A stretch of 64,000 nucleotides of DNA from Corylus avellana (taxonomy: Eukaryota > Streptophyta > Magnoliopsida > Fagales > Betulaceae). Location of the stretch: assembly GCF_901000735.1 (NCBI RefSeq), contig NC_081542.1, forward strand, positions 41,378,375 through 41,442,374, written 5' to 3'. A program made the position numbers and the translations under genes. Every line of letters starts with the position of its first letter. Within the stretch, counting starts at the first letter, position 1. Below, in pieces: positions 33,447-43,526 of the stretch. Below the pieces are notes generated by a model that worked only from the letters and a program-made list of their open reading frames with translations, made no database searches and had not been told where the DNA came from.

Positions 33447-33764
33447 TAGATTTAACGTGGGGGTATAATGGGTATAAAAAAGTCAAACCGTTTAATCTAA
33501 CGTTGAAAACTGAAAGAGGGGTCTAAAGTGAGAGCAAATGGAAGTTCAGGTGTTCAAAATGAGATATTTGAAATTTCAGGGGGGTCTGAAAAATTGGCCG
33601 GAAGTTCAGGAGGGCTTAGTGAAGTTTCTCCTACAAACAATATGCGTAATATCAAACGTCGTATAGAAGTCCACTACATTTCAAATGTAATAAATAAAAG
33701 TGTCACTTTCACACATACTACCAGTTATCCAAAATACGGATTACCAAAAAGCACCATCAGTTAC

Positions 33765-34495
33765 TAGGGGTGTCAACCCGGTCCGGTTTCCCGGTTTTTG
33801 GCCAAAACCGGAACCAGAACCGGGGTACCCTGNNNNNNNNNNNNNNNNNNNNNNNNNNNNNNNNNNNNNNNNNNNNNNNNNNNNNNNNNNNNNNNNNNNN
33901 NNNNNNNNNNNNNNNNNNNNNNNNNNNNNNNNNNNNNNNNNNNNNNNNNNNNNNNNNNNNNNNNNCGGTTTTTAAAAAAAATTAGTGTTTGGGGCTTATT
34001 TTAGGTATTGGGCCTAAAATAAGCTCATTATTTTTTTCATAAGTTAGCTCATTTTAAAAAAAGTTATTAATCTTTTTGTCTACATTAAAGAGACTTTATT
34101 GTGATTGTTCTAAATAATTAAAAAATAAACCTAAAAAAGCTTAAAATCCTAAGAAATCAATGTTTTTGCCTATATGAGCCTTAGAAATAAAAATTCAAAT
34201 TTTTTTAAATACCCTAAAAATCATTTTAAAACCTTCAAAACCGGAAAAGTGAGAAACCTAATTGCCTAAGGTCCTAAACGTTGCGTAAAAGACTAAAAGA
34301 ATTATATATATATATATATATATTATTTAATAAAATAAGACCCGGTTCCGGTTTTCCCGGGTGCCAAAAACCGGGACCGGAACCGGGGTCCCGTTTTCTT
34401 TTTTTTTTGGCAACCGGAACCGGAACCGGTCCCCGGTTTCCCGGTTTTCCGGTCCCGGTTCCGGTTTCCCGGTTATTTTTGACACCCCTAGTAAA
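33765..34495. mobile_element. hAT-like MITE with CCGG/GGAACCGG arrays
   Basis: Ends are CTAGGGGTGTCAA at the left and its inverse at the right. Subterminal blocks are packed with CCGGTTCCGG and GGAACCGG words. A 133-N gap (33833-33965) lies in the left array. A second member is at 59056-59993. An 8-bp target duplication was not clearly found. Confidence 0.7.
33833..33965. other. assembly gap (133 N)
   Basis: Inside the CCGG-rich left arm of the MITE, where strong secondary structure may have defeated assembly. Confidence 0.99.
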
Positions 34496-34525
34496 ACGTG
34501 GTAAGAGGTTGGTCCACATCGTAGC

Positions 34526-34530
<5 letters not shown>

Positions 34531-34561
<31 letters not shown>
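34531..34561. repeat. (GA)n microsatellite
   Basis: Uninterrupted GA run next to the right end of the MITE. Confidence 0.9.
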
Positions 34562-34567
<6 letters not shown>

Positions 34568-34607
34568 GGAAAGCTCATTACGTACGCAATAGAGGTTTTA
34601 TTTATTT

Positions 34608-35008
34608 TGAGGAAAACTTCACTTGAAGCCCCTGAATTACTCGCATTTTGATAAGTCTCTCAAACTTTAAAATCTCTTAATTTAAGTTATTAAACTTTTA
34701 ATCGCAATCAATTTGAACCTCTCCGTCAGATTTAGCCGTTAACTTCTAACAACAATACCTAAAAAGACCAAAATACTATCTTTGATTAAAAAAAAAAAAA
34801 AGGTTTTGGAATTAAGGTAAATTTGAAATTTTATAAAAAAGTTAGGGGGTATAAATGTCATTGTTTCACTTTTAACGTTTAAAATCTGACAGATGGATTC
34901 AAATTGACTGCAATTGAAAGTTCATAAGTTCAAATTAAGAGGTTTTGAAGTTTGGAGGCTTGTCAAAACGATTGGTAATTCAAGGGGTCTAAAGTTGAAG
35001 TTTTCCCC
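34608..35008. mobile_element. MULE-like MITE, second member
   Basis: Left GAGGAAAACTTCACTTGAAGCCCC-type end and right inverse GTTGAAGTTTTCCCC-type end. Internal inverted words (CAATCAATTTGAA and its inverse) resemble the element at 22993-23154. Boundaries are approximate. Confidence 0.6.
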
Positions 35009-35019
35009 TTTGGCCATGG

Positions 35020-36890
35020 GGTGGCCGGCCAAAGGAGCCACCCCCAATTTTTTTTTTTTTTTTTTTTTTTAATTTTTTTTTAAAAAAATAAATATTAAAA
35101 AATTAATTACATGACACGTGTTAACGTTTGATTGGTGCTGATATGGCGTTCCGTTAAGTTTTGGATGAAATTTTAACGAAGGTACTATTTTTGTTTTTAT
35201 GAAAACCACATATACTTCCTGTGATACAAATCAAATCCTAAGTGGCAAAAAAATAAAGAGTCTTTACCTTAGGAGGTTTTTAAGTATTTAACCCTTTTTG
35301 CAATTAATTCCAACTTTCAATTTTTTGCAATTTCATCTATTCATTATGTTTTTTTTGTTATATCTTAATGATAGTTAGAATTTAATGAAATTTGTAAAAA
35401 TAATCATGTTTAAATCTTTGCACTTTTTATTTTTATTTAATTATAAAAATTATAAATTCAATATCATAAATTAACAATTTTTGTATAATAAAAATTGAAG
35501 GGAGTTAACGAAGTTTCCCTACATATTCTCTGATCGTCACTGCTGTGCTGCTAGTGAGTCGAAATGGACATCGTACAGGCAACCGAGACCCACATCTTTC
35601 CAGATAAGCTTTCCATGTATTATATTAGGAATAAATGCAAAATTGATTCATGTGCTTGGCCTCAATTACAAATCAGTTTATGTTAGGTGACAATATGAGT
35701 TGCCAAGTTGACACAATTACGACCCGTAATGACCTGTCACTTGATTAACCTAAACACGAACACAACCCGTTTAGATAAACAGGTTGAAGTCTCAAACATG
35801 AACACGACACGAAAAATAACCAAGTAACTTGACGCGACCCGTTTAACCCGTTTGGCACAACCCGACACGTTTGAATGAAAAATATGAAAAATAATGTAAT
35901 AATAATACTAATGCCATTGAGATTCAATAGAATTCACAAATTATAATATGATAAAAACATAATAGGTTTAATTGTTAACAAATTGCCATTCAATAAAAAC
36001 ATTCACAATGATTAGCAATTTTCAAGTACTCCATAGTCCATCATAGGCTCATAGCAAATAGCAAATAGCAAATAATTTGGGAATTGCTTCTAATAGGTTT
36101 AATTGTCAATTCAAATAACAACTCCATCTATTGGAAATAAACCTATAAAACAATAAATCACTTCCCAAGTAAGGTAAAATCATATTAAGAAAAAGATAAT
36201 TAAAAAAAAAGCTAGCAAAAAGAAAGGGATACACGTTAGGGTTAGGTTAGGCTTTCTTTTGTTTTTTGTTTTTAACGGGAATAGCAGGTCAACCCGCTTA
36301 ACTGGCAGGTTGACCCGTCAGGCATGAAAAATAATTTATAAATTTCTGTAATTGGCCTAAATTACAAATTATTTCATGTGGTATAAAAAATAATTTATAA
36401 GTTATTATGAAATGCCAAAATAATAATTTACTCCATAAAATTAATTTTCGTTAGTAACTTAACAAAATCCATACATGCTCATAAATTAAATTTGCATCAT
36501 GAATTTTCAATTTGCTCACAAATTAAAATTGTAATTTTTTTTTTTAAACGATTTTAACCGATTTCTTGAAATGGAGAGTCTTAATTCTCATTGTATGCGA
36601 CGTGACTTTTCATTAAATGGCAATCAATGAATGAACCAACCATTTAACTGGCAACATAAATTTGGCTTTGAATTGGCATTCAATGAGTCGGAACTACTTT
36701 TCAATAGGCAATCAATAAACCAACAAACCAAGCAATTCAATTTAATGCATTCGTACCATTTATTTTAAAGTTGGTGAACGATCCATTCATTTCATTTTCT
36801 CGTCGTCGACTTGTCAGAGGAATAGGAATCTTTGTAGTCCATTTTAAAGCTTAAACAGTAAAATATTTAGTTTATAGTTAGGATATCTTC
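35020..36890. other. repeat-rich spacer without genes
   Basis: 35690-35880 and 36270-36330 hold scattered ACCCGTTT, AACCCGTTT and GGTTGACCCG words, typical of another non-autonomous repeat. 35592-35622 (ATAAGCTTTCCATGTATTAT core) recurs at 39010-39028. No coding sequence is seen. Confidence 0.5.
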
Positions 36891-36940
36891 TTCTAAATTT
36901 GAAAGCCACAAATAAAATACATATTTTACTAACAAAAAAA

Positions 36941-37320
36941 TAAAATATTATTTCATATTAAAAAATATATATAAAATAAAAATAAGGGGTGGTTGGCCGA
37001 GTTGGGGTGGCTTCGGCCACCCTGCACTTTGGAGTGGTCTGTCACCCCAACGCCAAATCTAAAAAAAAAAAAAAAAAAATGGTTGGCATCGGGGCGGGAC
37101 CAACCTCAGCAATTGGGTGGTGGGTTGCCAGCCACCCCAGTCACGCGAGGCCAAAAAAAAAAAAATTGTTTGGCTCTTGGGGGTGACCGGATCACCTCCA
37201 TTGGGCCTGGGGGTGGCTTTGGCCACCCCAAACCGGCCGGTCTGGGGTGGCCAACCACCCCTTATTTTTTTTATTATTATTATTTTTTTATATTTTTTTT
37301 AATATGAAATAATATTTTAT
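36941..37320. mobile_element. GGTGGCC-rich foldback MITE
   Basis: A 25-bp terminal inverted repeat (TAAAATATTATTTCATATTA at the left, its inverse at 37296-37319) encloses a GC-rich core of GGGGTGG, GGCCACCCC and GGTGGCCAACCACC words. Confidence 0.75.
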
Positions 37321-37730
37321 GAGAAAAATATTTTTTACCTAAACTACCAGTCATTTCTATTTTAACCCCCTAATGTTTAAAAAGTGATAAAATAGCCTCA
37401 CAAACTACCAAATAGTTGCAATTTGGCCACTTTGTTAGTCAACACCGTCAAATTGGATGAAAAACGCAAAACGACGTTGTTTTGGCAAGCTTAAGTTACT
37501 AAAATGCCATTTTGAAAACAAAAAAAAAAAAAAATCAATTTTAAAAATGTCCCCCCAAAAACGACGTTTTTTTAAAAAAAAACAAAAAAAACCCAAAAAC
37601 TACGTCGTTTTGAAAACCCAAAATATTTAGGCCTAGAGGTGGCATGGGGGTGGCCGGTGAGCAACCCCTAGGCCATGGGGGTGGCTGGGAGGCCACTTCA
37701 GGCCGCCCAGCCACCCCGTCTACGGTCTCT

Positions 37731-38294
37731 TCCTCTGCCGTGGAGATGTCTTTGCTGAAATTTGCCAAAAATGCATGGTCAACGCAACCCGGGAACTCGC
37801 CAGTAAATGTTCAACGGAAAAGATGGCGGTTATCTTGTACGACGAGTGCATGGTACGCTACTCCAACTAGTCTATCTTCTCCACCGTGGCCGTAAGGCCT
37901 AGAATTCACATGTGGAACACACAAAACATCACTGAGTAGGACCGATTCAACCAGCTATTGAACAAAACGATGACCTAACTAGCAACTGAGGCTTCCAACT
38001 TTCCGATCAGTGTTAAGAAGTTTGGGATTAAGGAAGTGAATTTTTTCCAGTTTCAAAATCTGTACAACCTTGTATAGTGCACGCTGGACCTGTCCAGCGC
38101 CGACTGCAATAGTTGTCTTCAGGCAGCTATAAACCATCTTCCTATATATTCTAGTGGAAAGCAAGGGGGAAGAGTTCTCTTCCCTAGTTGTAATGTTTTG
38201 TACGAGTTGTACCAATTCCACAATGAATCCACAGCGCCAGCGCCCGCACCAGGCCTTGCACCTCCACCTATAGGCTCTGTAGCTGGATCAAAAG
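37731..38294 (+). pseudogene. cysteine-rich receptor-like kinase (DUF26) exon fragment
   Basis: One plus-strand frame runs for 188 codons and reads as the end of the first and all of the second DUF26 (Gnk2-homologous) domain of a CRK. It shows FAEICQKCMVNATREL, then ILYDECMVRYSN, FNQLLNKTM, the C-x8-C-x2-C motif CTLDLSSADCNSC, then GGRVLFPSCNVLYELYQF and a proline-rich tail up to a GT donor at 38295. Four in-frame stops (about 37872, 37939, 37979 and 38075) make it non-functional. It has no transmembrane or kinase part. It sits between the two long inverted arms, so it was most likely captured by the transposon. Confidence 0.85.
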
Positions 38295-39029
38295 GTAATT
38301 AAAGTGGACCACTCATTTCACTGCTTTCATTTTCTTCATTATTATTTTTTTTTTCTTCCCCTCAAAACGACGTTGTTTTGGGGGGCATTTTTTTAATTGA
38401 TTTTTTTTTTTTTGTCCAAAAGAGTATTTTAGTAACTTAACCTAGTCAAAACGACGTAATTTTGAATTTTTCATCCTATTTGACGATAATGACTAACGGA
38501 GTGGCCAAATTACAACTGTTTGATAGTTTGAGGGTTACTTTATCACTTTTTGAATATTATGGGGCTAAAACAAAAATGACTGGTAGTTTGGGGGGCTTTT
38601 TTAATATTTTTTTAATATTTTTTGTTAGTGGGACAGGTATCGCATTTGTGGCTTTAAACTATGAACTGGATATTCTCTAGTCCAAAATGGACTTGAGAGG
38701 ATCATGTTCCCTTGTCATCGCTGTATTGTTAGTGAGTTGAACTGGACGTCTCAGAGGACTAGATCCCTAAAATTCTTTCCAAATTCCAGTTTTTCAAATT
38801 TTCAAATCCTAACCGTTCCTTACATCTAAACCCCCAAAACAAGTAACATGTTCACAATTTCAAAATCAAATTTTAAACCCATTCCGCTAAAATCTAAGAA
38901 AAAAAAAGACATTTAATTGAATGGGTGAGGAACGTTCCAGAGGAGAGAGGGAGGGTGGAGTTGCGGTTTTGGGTTGCCGCCGACAGCACCGGTCCGCATC
39001 TTTCGAGATAAGCTTTCCATGTATTATAA

Positions 39030-39958
39030 GGTCTCGTTTGATTTGTGGAACGTCTAGTCCATTGGAAAATGATTAATTACTATTGTGAATAGAAGAGTGT
39101 AGAATATATTAACTATTCCTATTCCTTTGTTTGGTTGTAATGCTGGAATAGACTAGCTAATCCTATTCCTTCGTTTGGTACAATGCATATGTTGGTAAAT
39201 GAAATTATATTGTGATCAAATTTCTTAAAATATTCCTATAATACAAATACAATTTATATTATTAAGGACTTTCTTTCTTTTTTTTTTTTTTTTTTTTTTG
39301 CAATTATGCTGCAAAATTATTTATATAAAAACAATATAGTTGGAGAAAACAAAATCAAACTCAATCTTGAAATAAAAAAAAATATAGTTGGAGAATGGAC
39401 AGAGAATCAAAAGAAAAATATATCTGTATTTTATAAAAACTTTGCAGATTCTGTTTTTCCATCAAAGAAATTAAAAAAAAAAAAAAAAAACTGAGAAATG
39501 GAACAGAGAAGAGAGATGGTACAGAGAAGGGAGATGGCACAGAGAAAAAAAAATTTTCGTTTGCACTTACAGAAAAACTGTACTAGAAGAATCATAGAGA
39601 AAAGATAAAGAGAGATAGAGAAAAAGAGAACGAAATATAGAGACAGAAAAGAGAAACAGAGAGATAGAGAAAGAGAGAGAGAACGAACTATAGTAGAATT
39701 AGAGAGAGAGAACGAAATTTAATCCCACAAGTGATTTTTTTTTTTGTGTGGCAATTTACACTATTAATTTAATCTCACAGGAAAAGATTAGCTAAGCCAC
39801 TCATTTTGGAGTGGCTTAGCTAACCCTGTGTGTATGAGATTAGTAGTTCTATAGGAATAGACTATTTCCAGGAATAAAGTGTTACCAAACAAAGGATTAG
39901 CTATACCTAGTGTTAGCTAGTCTAATCCAATGGTCTATTCCTCAAACCAAACATGGCT
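39030..39958. mobile_element. PIF/Harbinger-like non-autonomous element
   Basis: Left GGTCTCGTTTGATTTG end and right inverse-like CAAACCAAACATGGCT end, flanked by TAA on both sides (39027-39029, 39959-39961). The inner part repeats GGAATAGACT and TTAGCTAGTCTAATCC in both orientations. The interior is A/GA-rich with no transposase. Confidence 0.6.
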
Positions 39959-40018
39959 TAAATGTTAAAAATCTGTTGCTGAAAGAAGTCTTCCGAAGAT
40001 CTTTTCAAGTCTTCCATG

Positions 40019-40788
40019 CAGTGGCGGAGTCAGAAATTTACAATTGTAGGGGTCAAATTAAAAATATAATAAACACAATTTAAAATAGAAAATAAATATT
40101 TTTCATTTGCAACCCTTAGGTTCCGACAACTAGAATCTTAGAATGATGTTCTTTAGATGCAACCCTTAGAGATTTAAGAGGGCACTCTTTGAGATTTGAA
40201 GTTTCATTATTAAAATCCAACAGTATATTACTTTTTGGAATGTCAATTTCTTTTCTTTTGAATAAATAGTTTTAAATTTTAATGTTGTAATTCATAAACT
40301 TAAATTTTTGAAGTCAAATTATAATTACATAAGAAACAACCAACTTGATAAACAATCATAGAGTATATATATTATATATATATGGATTAAATTATTTACA
40401 GCTAAAGTATTTTTTGGCTCTATTATGAACACTTCCCAACTTTTTTTAAAACATATATTTCTCGAAATTTTGTAAAAGCTAATTTTATATAAATATTCTA
40501 ATATTCTCTAAGAAGCAAAGAATACTTGACGGCTGATGCAGCCAAAACAAATATTATTTTTACCTTATTACTCAATAGAAAAAAGAAAATGATTACCAAT
40601 AATTCAGTAAAAAGCTTTATAGTGATTAAAAATAAAAAGACATTGATTTTTAAAAGAGCAAGCAAGCCTCTCTTTCAAGTTTTTTTTTTTTTTTAAAATG
40701 ACAAATATGTAAGAGTCATTTTCAAAATTTTCTTATTAAAAAAAAAAATTAGAAAGGCCCCACAAGCCCCAACATGACTCCGCCACTG
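40019..40788. mobile_element. hAT-type non-autonomous element, 770 bp
   Basis: Ends CAGTGGCGGAGTCA and its exact inverse TGACTCCGCCACTG, with a perfect 8-bp target duplication CTTCCATG (40011-40018, 40789-40796). No coding region. Confidence 0.9.
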
Positions 40789-41017
40789 CTTCCATGGACC
40801 ATGGATCACTTCTAGTGGGTCTGTAACACTAATTTTGAGGGTCCCATTGTCCCAATTTTTTGTCTTTTACAAGTCAAACTTATTCCAAGTATTGACCCCT
40901 TTGTTTTCATACAACATAACGTGTGATTAATATAAAGTAGGAGAATAATTAAAAGGTGAACATTTTACCTCTTTAAATATTTATCCATTTAAAGTTTTGG
41001 TGTTCAGTGTTTAAAAA

Positions 41018-41130
41018 GTGACGAAAGCACAAACTGGTATTGGAACAACCATTGCAATTGCTGGAGTAGCAATCTACTCTTACGTCAAAGGCCAAGCTGG
41101 CCGAAGAAGAAAAACGAGTGAGTTTTTCAA
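41018..41130 (+). pseudogene. triose-phosphate translocator-like C-terminal fragment
   Basis: The frame reads QTGIGTTIAIAGVAIYSYVKG, which resembles the last transmembrane helix of plastid triose-phosphate/phosphate translocators (drug/metabolite transporter superfamily). A basic tail and frame loss follow. Only one exon-sized piece is present, so it is a fragment. Confidence 0.5.
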
Positions 41131-41267
41131 GTTTAACTTAGTAGGGGAAAAAAAAAAAAAAAGAAGTCCGGTTGAGTGTCAAGCATTCAAGATGAAAAGT
41201 CTGAAATCCAACCATTGTGGGATTACCTAATGAGCAGCATTTATGCCTCAAATAATAACTGCCACTA

Positions 41268-41575
41268 CAACAAAAAACTAAGGATTTAGTGACTTGTCTA
41301 CCGTATAAGTTTTTTTAAAACGTCACCAATTGGTGACATGTTAATTCCTAACATGTCACTAAATAGTGACGTGTTAGATATTAACACATCACCAATTTAA
41401 AAAAACCATTAAATAATATTTCGAAAAAGGAAATTTTTTTTTTTTAAAAAAATGAAATAAAAATAAATTGTGATGTGTTACTGTTCACACATCACCAATT
41501 GGTGACATGTCAACAGTAACACGTCACCGGTGATATGTCATTAAAAATTAGTTTTTTTTAGCGTGTCATCAAATT
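41268..41575. mobile_element. CACTA-type MITE, one end only
   Basis: Begins CACTACAACAAAAAA and has palindromic GTCACCAATTGGTGAC and GTGACATGTTA words, as in short CACTA derivatives. A matching right terminus was not found. Confidence 0.5.
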
Positions 41576-41876
41576 TTGGATTCTTGCACATTGAATTCAA
41601 ATCTAGTTTTACATGCTTAGAAAATATATATATATATATATATAATCTTAGTTTGACACCATAATAGCCATTTGTTTCAACTTTTTGCGGTGGAACTTAA
41701 GTGGTGTTGAACATTTATGCTTTGTCTGCCTCCTGGTTGCCATTTGGGATATTGGATCCTCTGATTACATTGTGAACAAGTAAATTAATTAAGTGGAATC
41801 TCCAAAAACCAGATAATCATCAATTATGTTCAGCATTGCATTCAATGTGACTTTATGTTGTTCCATGGTGAATTAG

Positions 41877-42463
41877 GGAACAGGATCCTTTCCGGTCCAT
41901 AATGGACCGGAGAATATCCAGTTCATGGTGAGGATTTCTCCAAATGAGACATAATCTCTAATTAAAGGACATAGGGTTATTAGATGAAATAAAAAAATTA
42001 CCAAAAAAAGAAGAAAAAGAAGGGGTGGTTATGGTATTGGCCACCCCTTGTATTTTGGGGGTGGCAGGGGTGGCTCAATGGATTTGGAGAGAATGGAACC
42101 ACCCCCCATGGTTTGGGTGGGGTGGTCTCGCCCACCTTCATTTGCCACCTCTATCTAAGGTGGCCAACCACCTCATTCTGGGGTGGCTCACGCACCCCTC
42201 AGAAGGGTGGTCAACCACCCCCATGGGTCAGTGGTCTCACACCCCGGCTAGCCATTGGGGGTCCTAATTTAAAATGGGGTGGCCGGCCACCAGCCACCCC
42301 TTCGTTTTTATTATTATTATTTTTTTTAATTTAAAATAATATTTTATTATTTTTTTTTAGCGAGATATGTGTCTCATTTTTAGCCATAAAATTTATGAGG
42401 AGAAATCCTCACCATGAACTGGATATTCTCCAGTCCATAATGGACTGGAGAGGATCCTGTTCC
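41877..42463. mobile_element. MULE-type MITE, 587 bp, GGTGGCC core
   Basis: Inverted ends of about 65-70 bp (GGAACAGGATCCTTTCC at the left, its inverse at the right) with an exact 9-bp target duplication GTGAATTAG (41868-41876, 42464-42472). The middle (42020-42300) is made of GGGGTGG and GGCCACCCC words. The right terminus alone also appears at 38660-38705. Confidence 0.9.
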
Positions 42464-42479
42464 GTGAATTAGGATCCTT

Positions 42480-43526
42480 TCTCCATTTTAAATGAAATTG
42501 ATAGTATTCATTTGATAGTATAGATTTAAAGTTTGTGCATTTAGCGGTGTATAAGATGTCATATCATTTAAATTTTCTAAAAGGCATGTTAACATTGACT
42601 TTATATATATCGCTAAATACACAAATTTTAAATTCTGATAATAAAATTTAAAATAGAGAAGATCTTATTCGTTCCATAGTGAATCCCAAGGGGATAAAAA
42701 TGCATTCCTTGTGGTTTCCTAATGGGCCCTGAATGCATTTACCCCTCGATTAAATTGGTGATAGCTTTGGTGCTCTATAGATGCCATGTCTTGATGTACA
42801 CTGATGCTTGAATTAACACTTAAGCTGACTTTTATTGATTTTGATTTTTTGATTTTTTTTTTTTTGGGGATTGGCAGCAAGCTAAAACAGCATGAGGAGA
42901 AAAAGAGGTCTGGACATGGGGGAGAATCATGCGTTGTACATTTTCAAATATTTCCTTCAAGAGAGAGAGATGGCAAATGGATTGTCCTATTATCTACCAA
43001 GAAAAAAAAAAAAAAAAGAGGAAGAAGAAGAAGAAGTGTATCCTATTATCCTTGTGGCAGTTATTTTAATTTTGATCGATTTCCTTTGATTCAGATTACA
43101 GACAACTGCTAATTTGCAATCATCTCATGTTGTGAGTGAAAATAATGAATCGCTTTTCTGTCACAAGTCACAATAAGCTTCAAAGGGAGTTAACACAATA
43201 TGTGATTAAATATGTGATAATTATGCATATACTTGGAACTGCTCATTATTCAGGTAGACTTGCTTTGATGATTGATAGTTCTCATAAGTGTCTTGATTGA
43301 GATCACGTGCAATACTTAGGATACTGACGTCTGACGCAGTGTAATAGCTTTAATTTAAGCCATTTATAAATTATCACATGTTCTCTATAATGTGAGAGGC
43401 ACATAACTTTTTAGTATAATTAACATACTACCTACATGGTTAACATGTCAATGTGAGAGGCACATGACTTTTTAGTATAATTAACATACTACCTACATGG
43501 TTAAAGCTCTTTGCTGTATTATTAAG
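42480..43526. other. spacer, no gene seen
   Basis: Contains a direct repeat of about 60 bp (GTGAGAGGCACAT...CTACATGGTTAA) at about 43399-43443 and 43454-43503. An open frame at 42804-43112 is low-complexity and not recognisable. Confidence 0.5.

Larger units (their letters stand above)
36895..38665. mobile_element. Pack-MULE-like long-TIR element with captured CRK exon
   Basis: Arms at about 37338-37520 and 38410-38600 are inverted copies for about 180 bp. Both contain AAACTACCAGTCATTT, AAAAAGTGATAAA, TTTGGCCACT and TTAAGTTACTAAAAT. Further out, GCCACAAATAAAATAC at 36905 faces GTATCGCATTTGTGGC at 38638. The left arm is interrupted by a GGTGGCC-rich insertion (about 36940-37320). Between the arms lies a DUF26 kinase exon fragment. 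Exact outer ends and target duplication were not established. Confidence 0.7.

Noticed and set aside
37541..37768. Minus-strand frame rich in proline as a gene
   Set aside because: It is translation of the GGTGGCC repeat and the adjoining antisense of the DUF26 exon.
42804..43112. Small gene with a lysine-rich core
   Set aside because: The frame is carried by an A-run and GAA repeats; no homologous motif is recognised.
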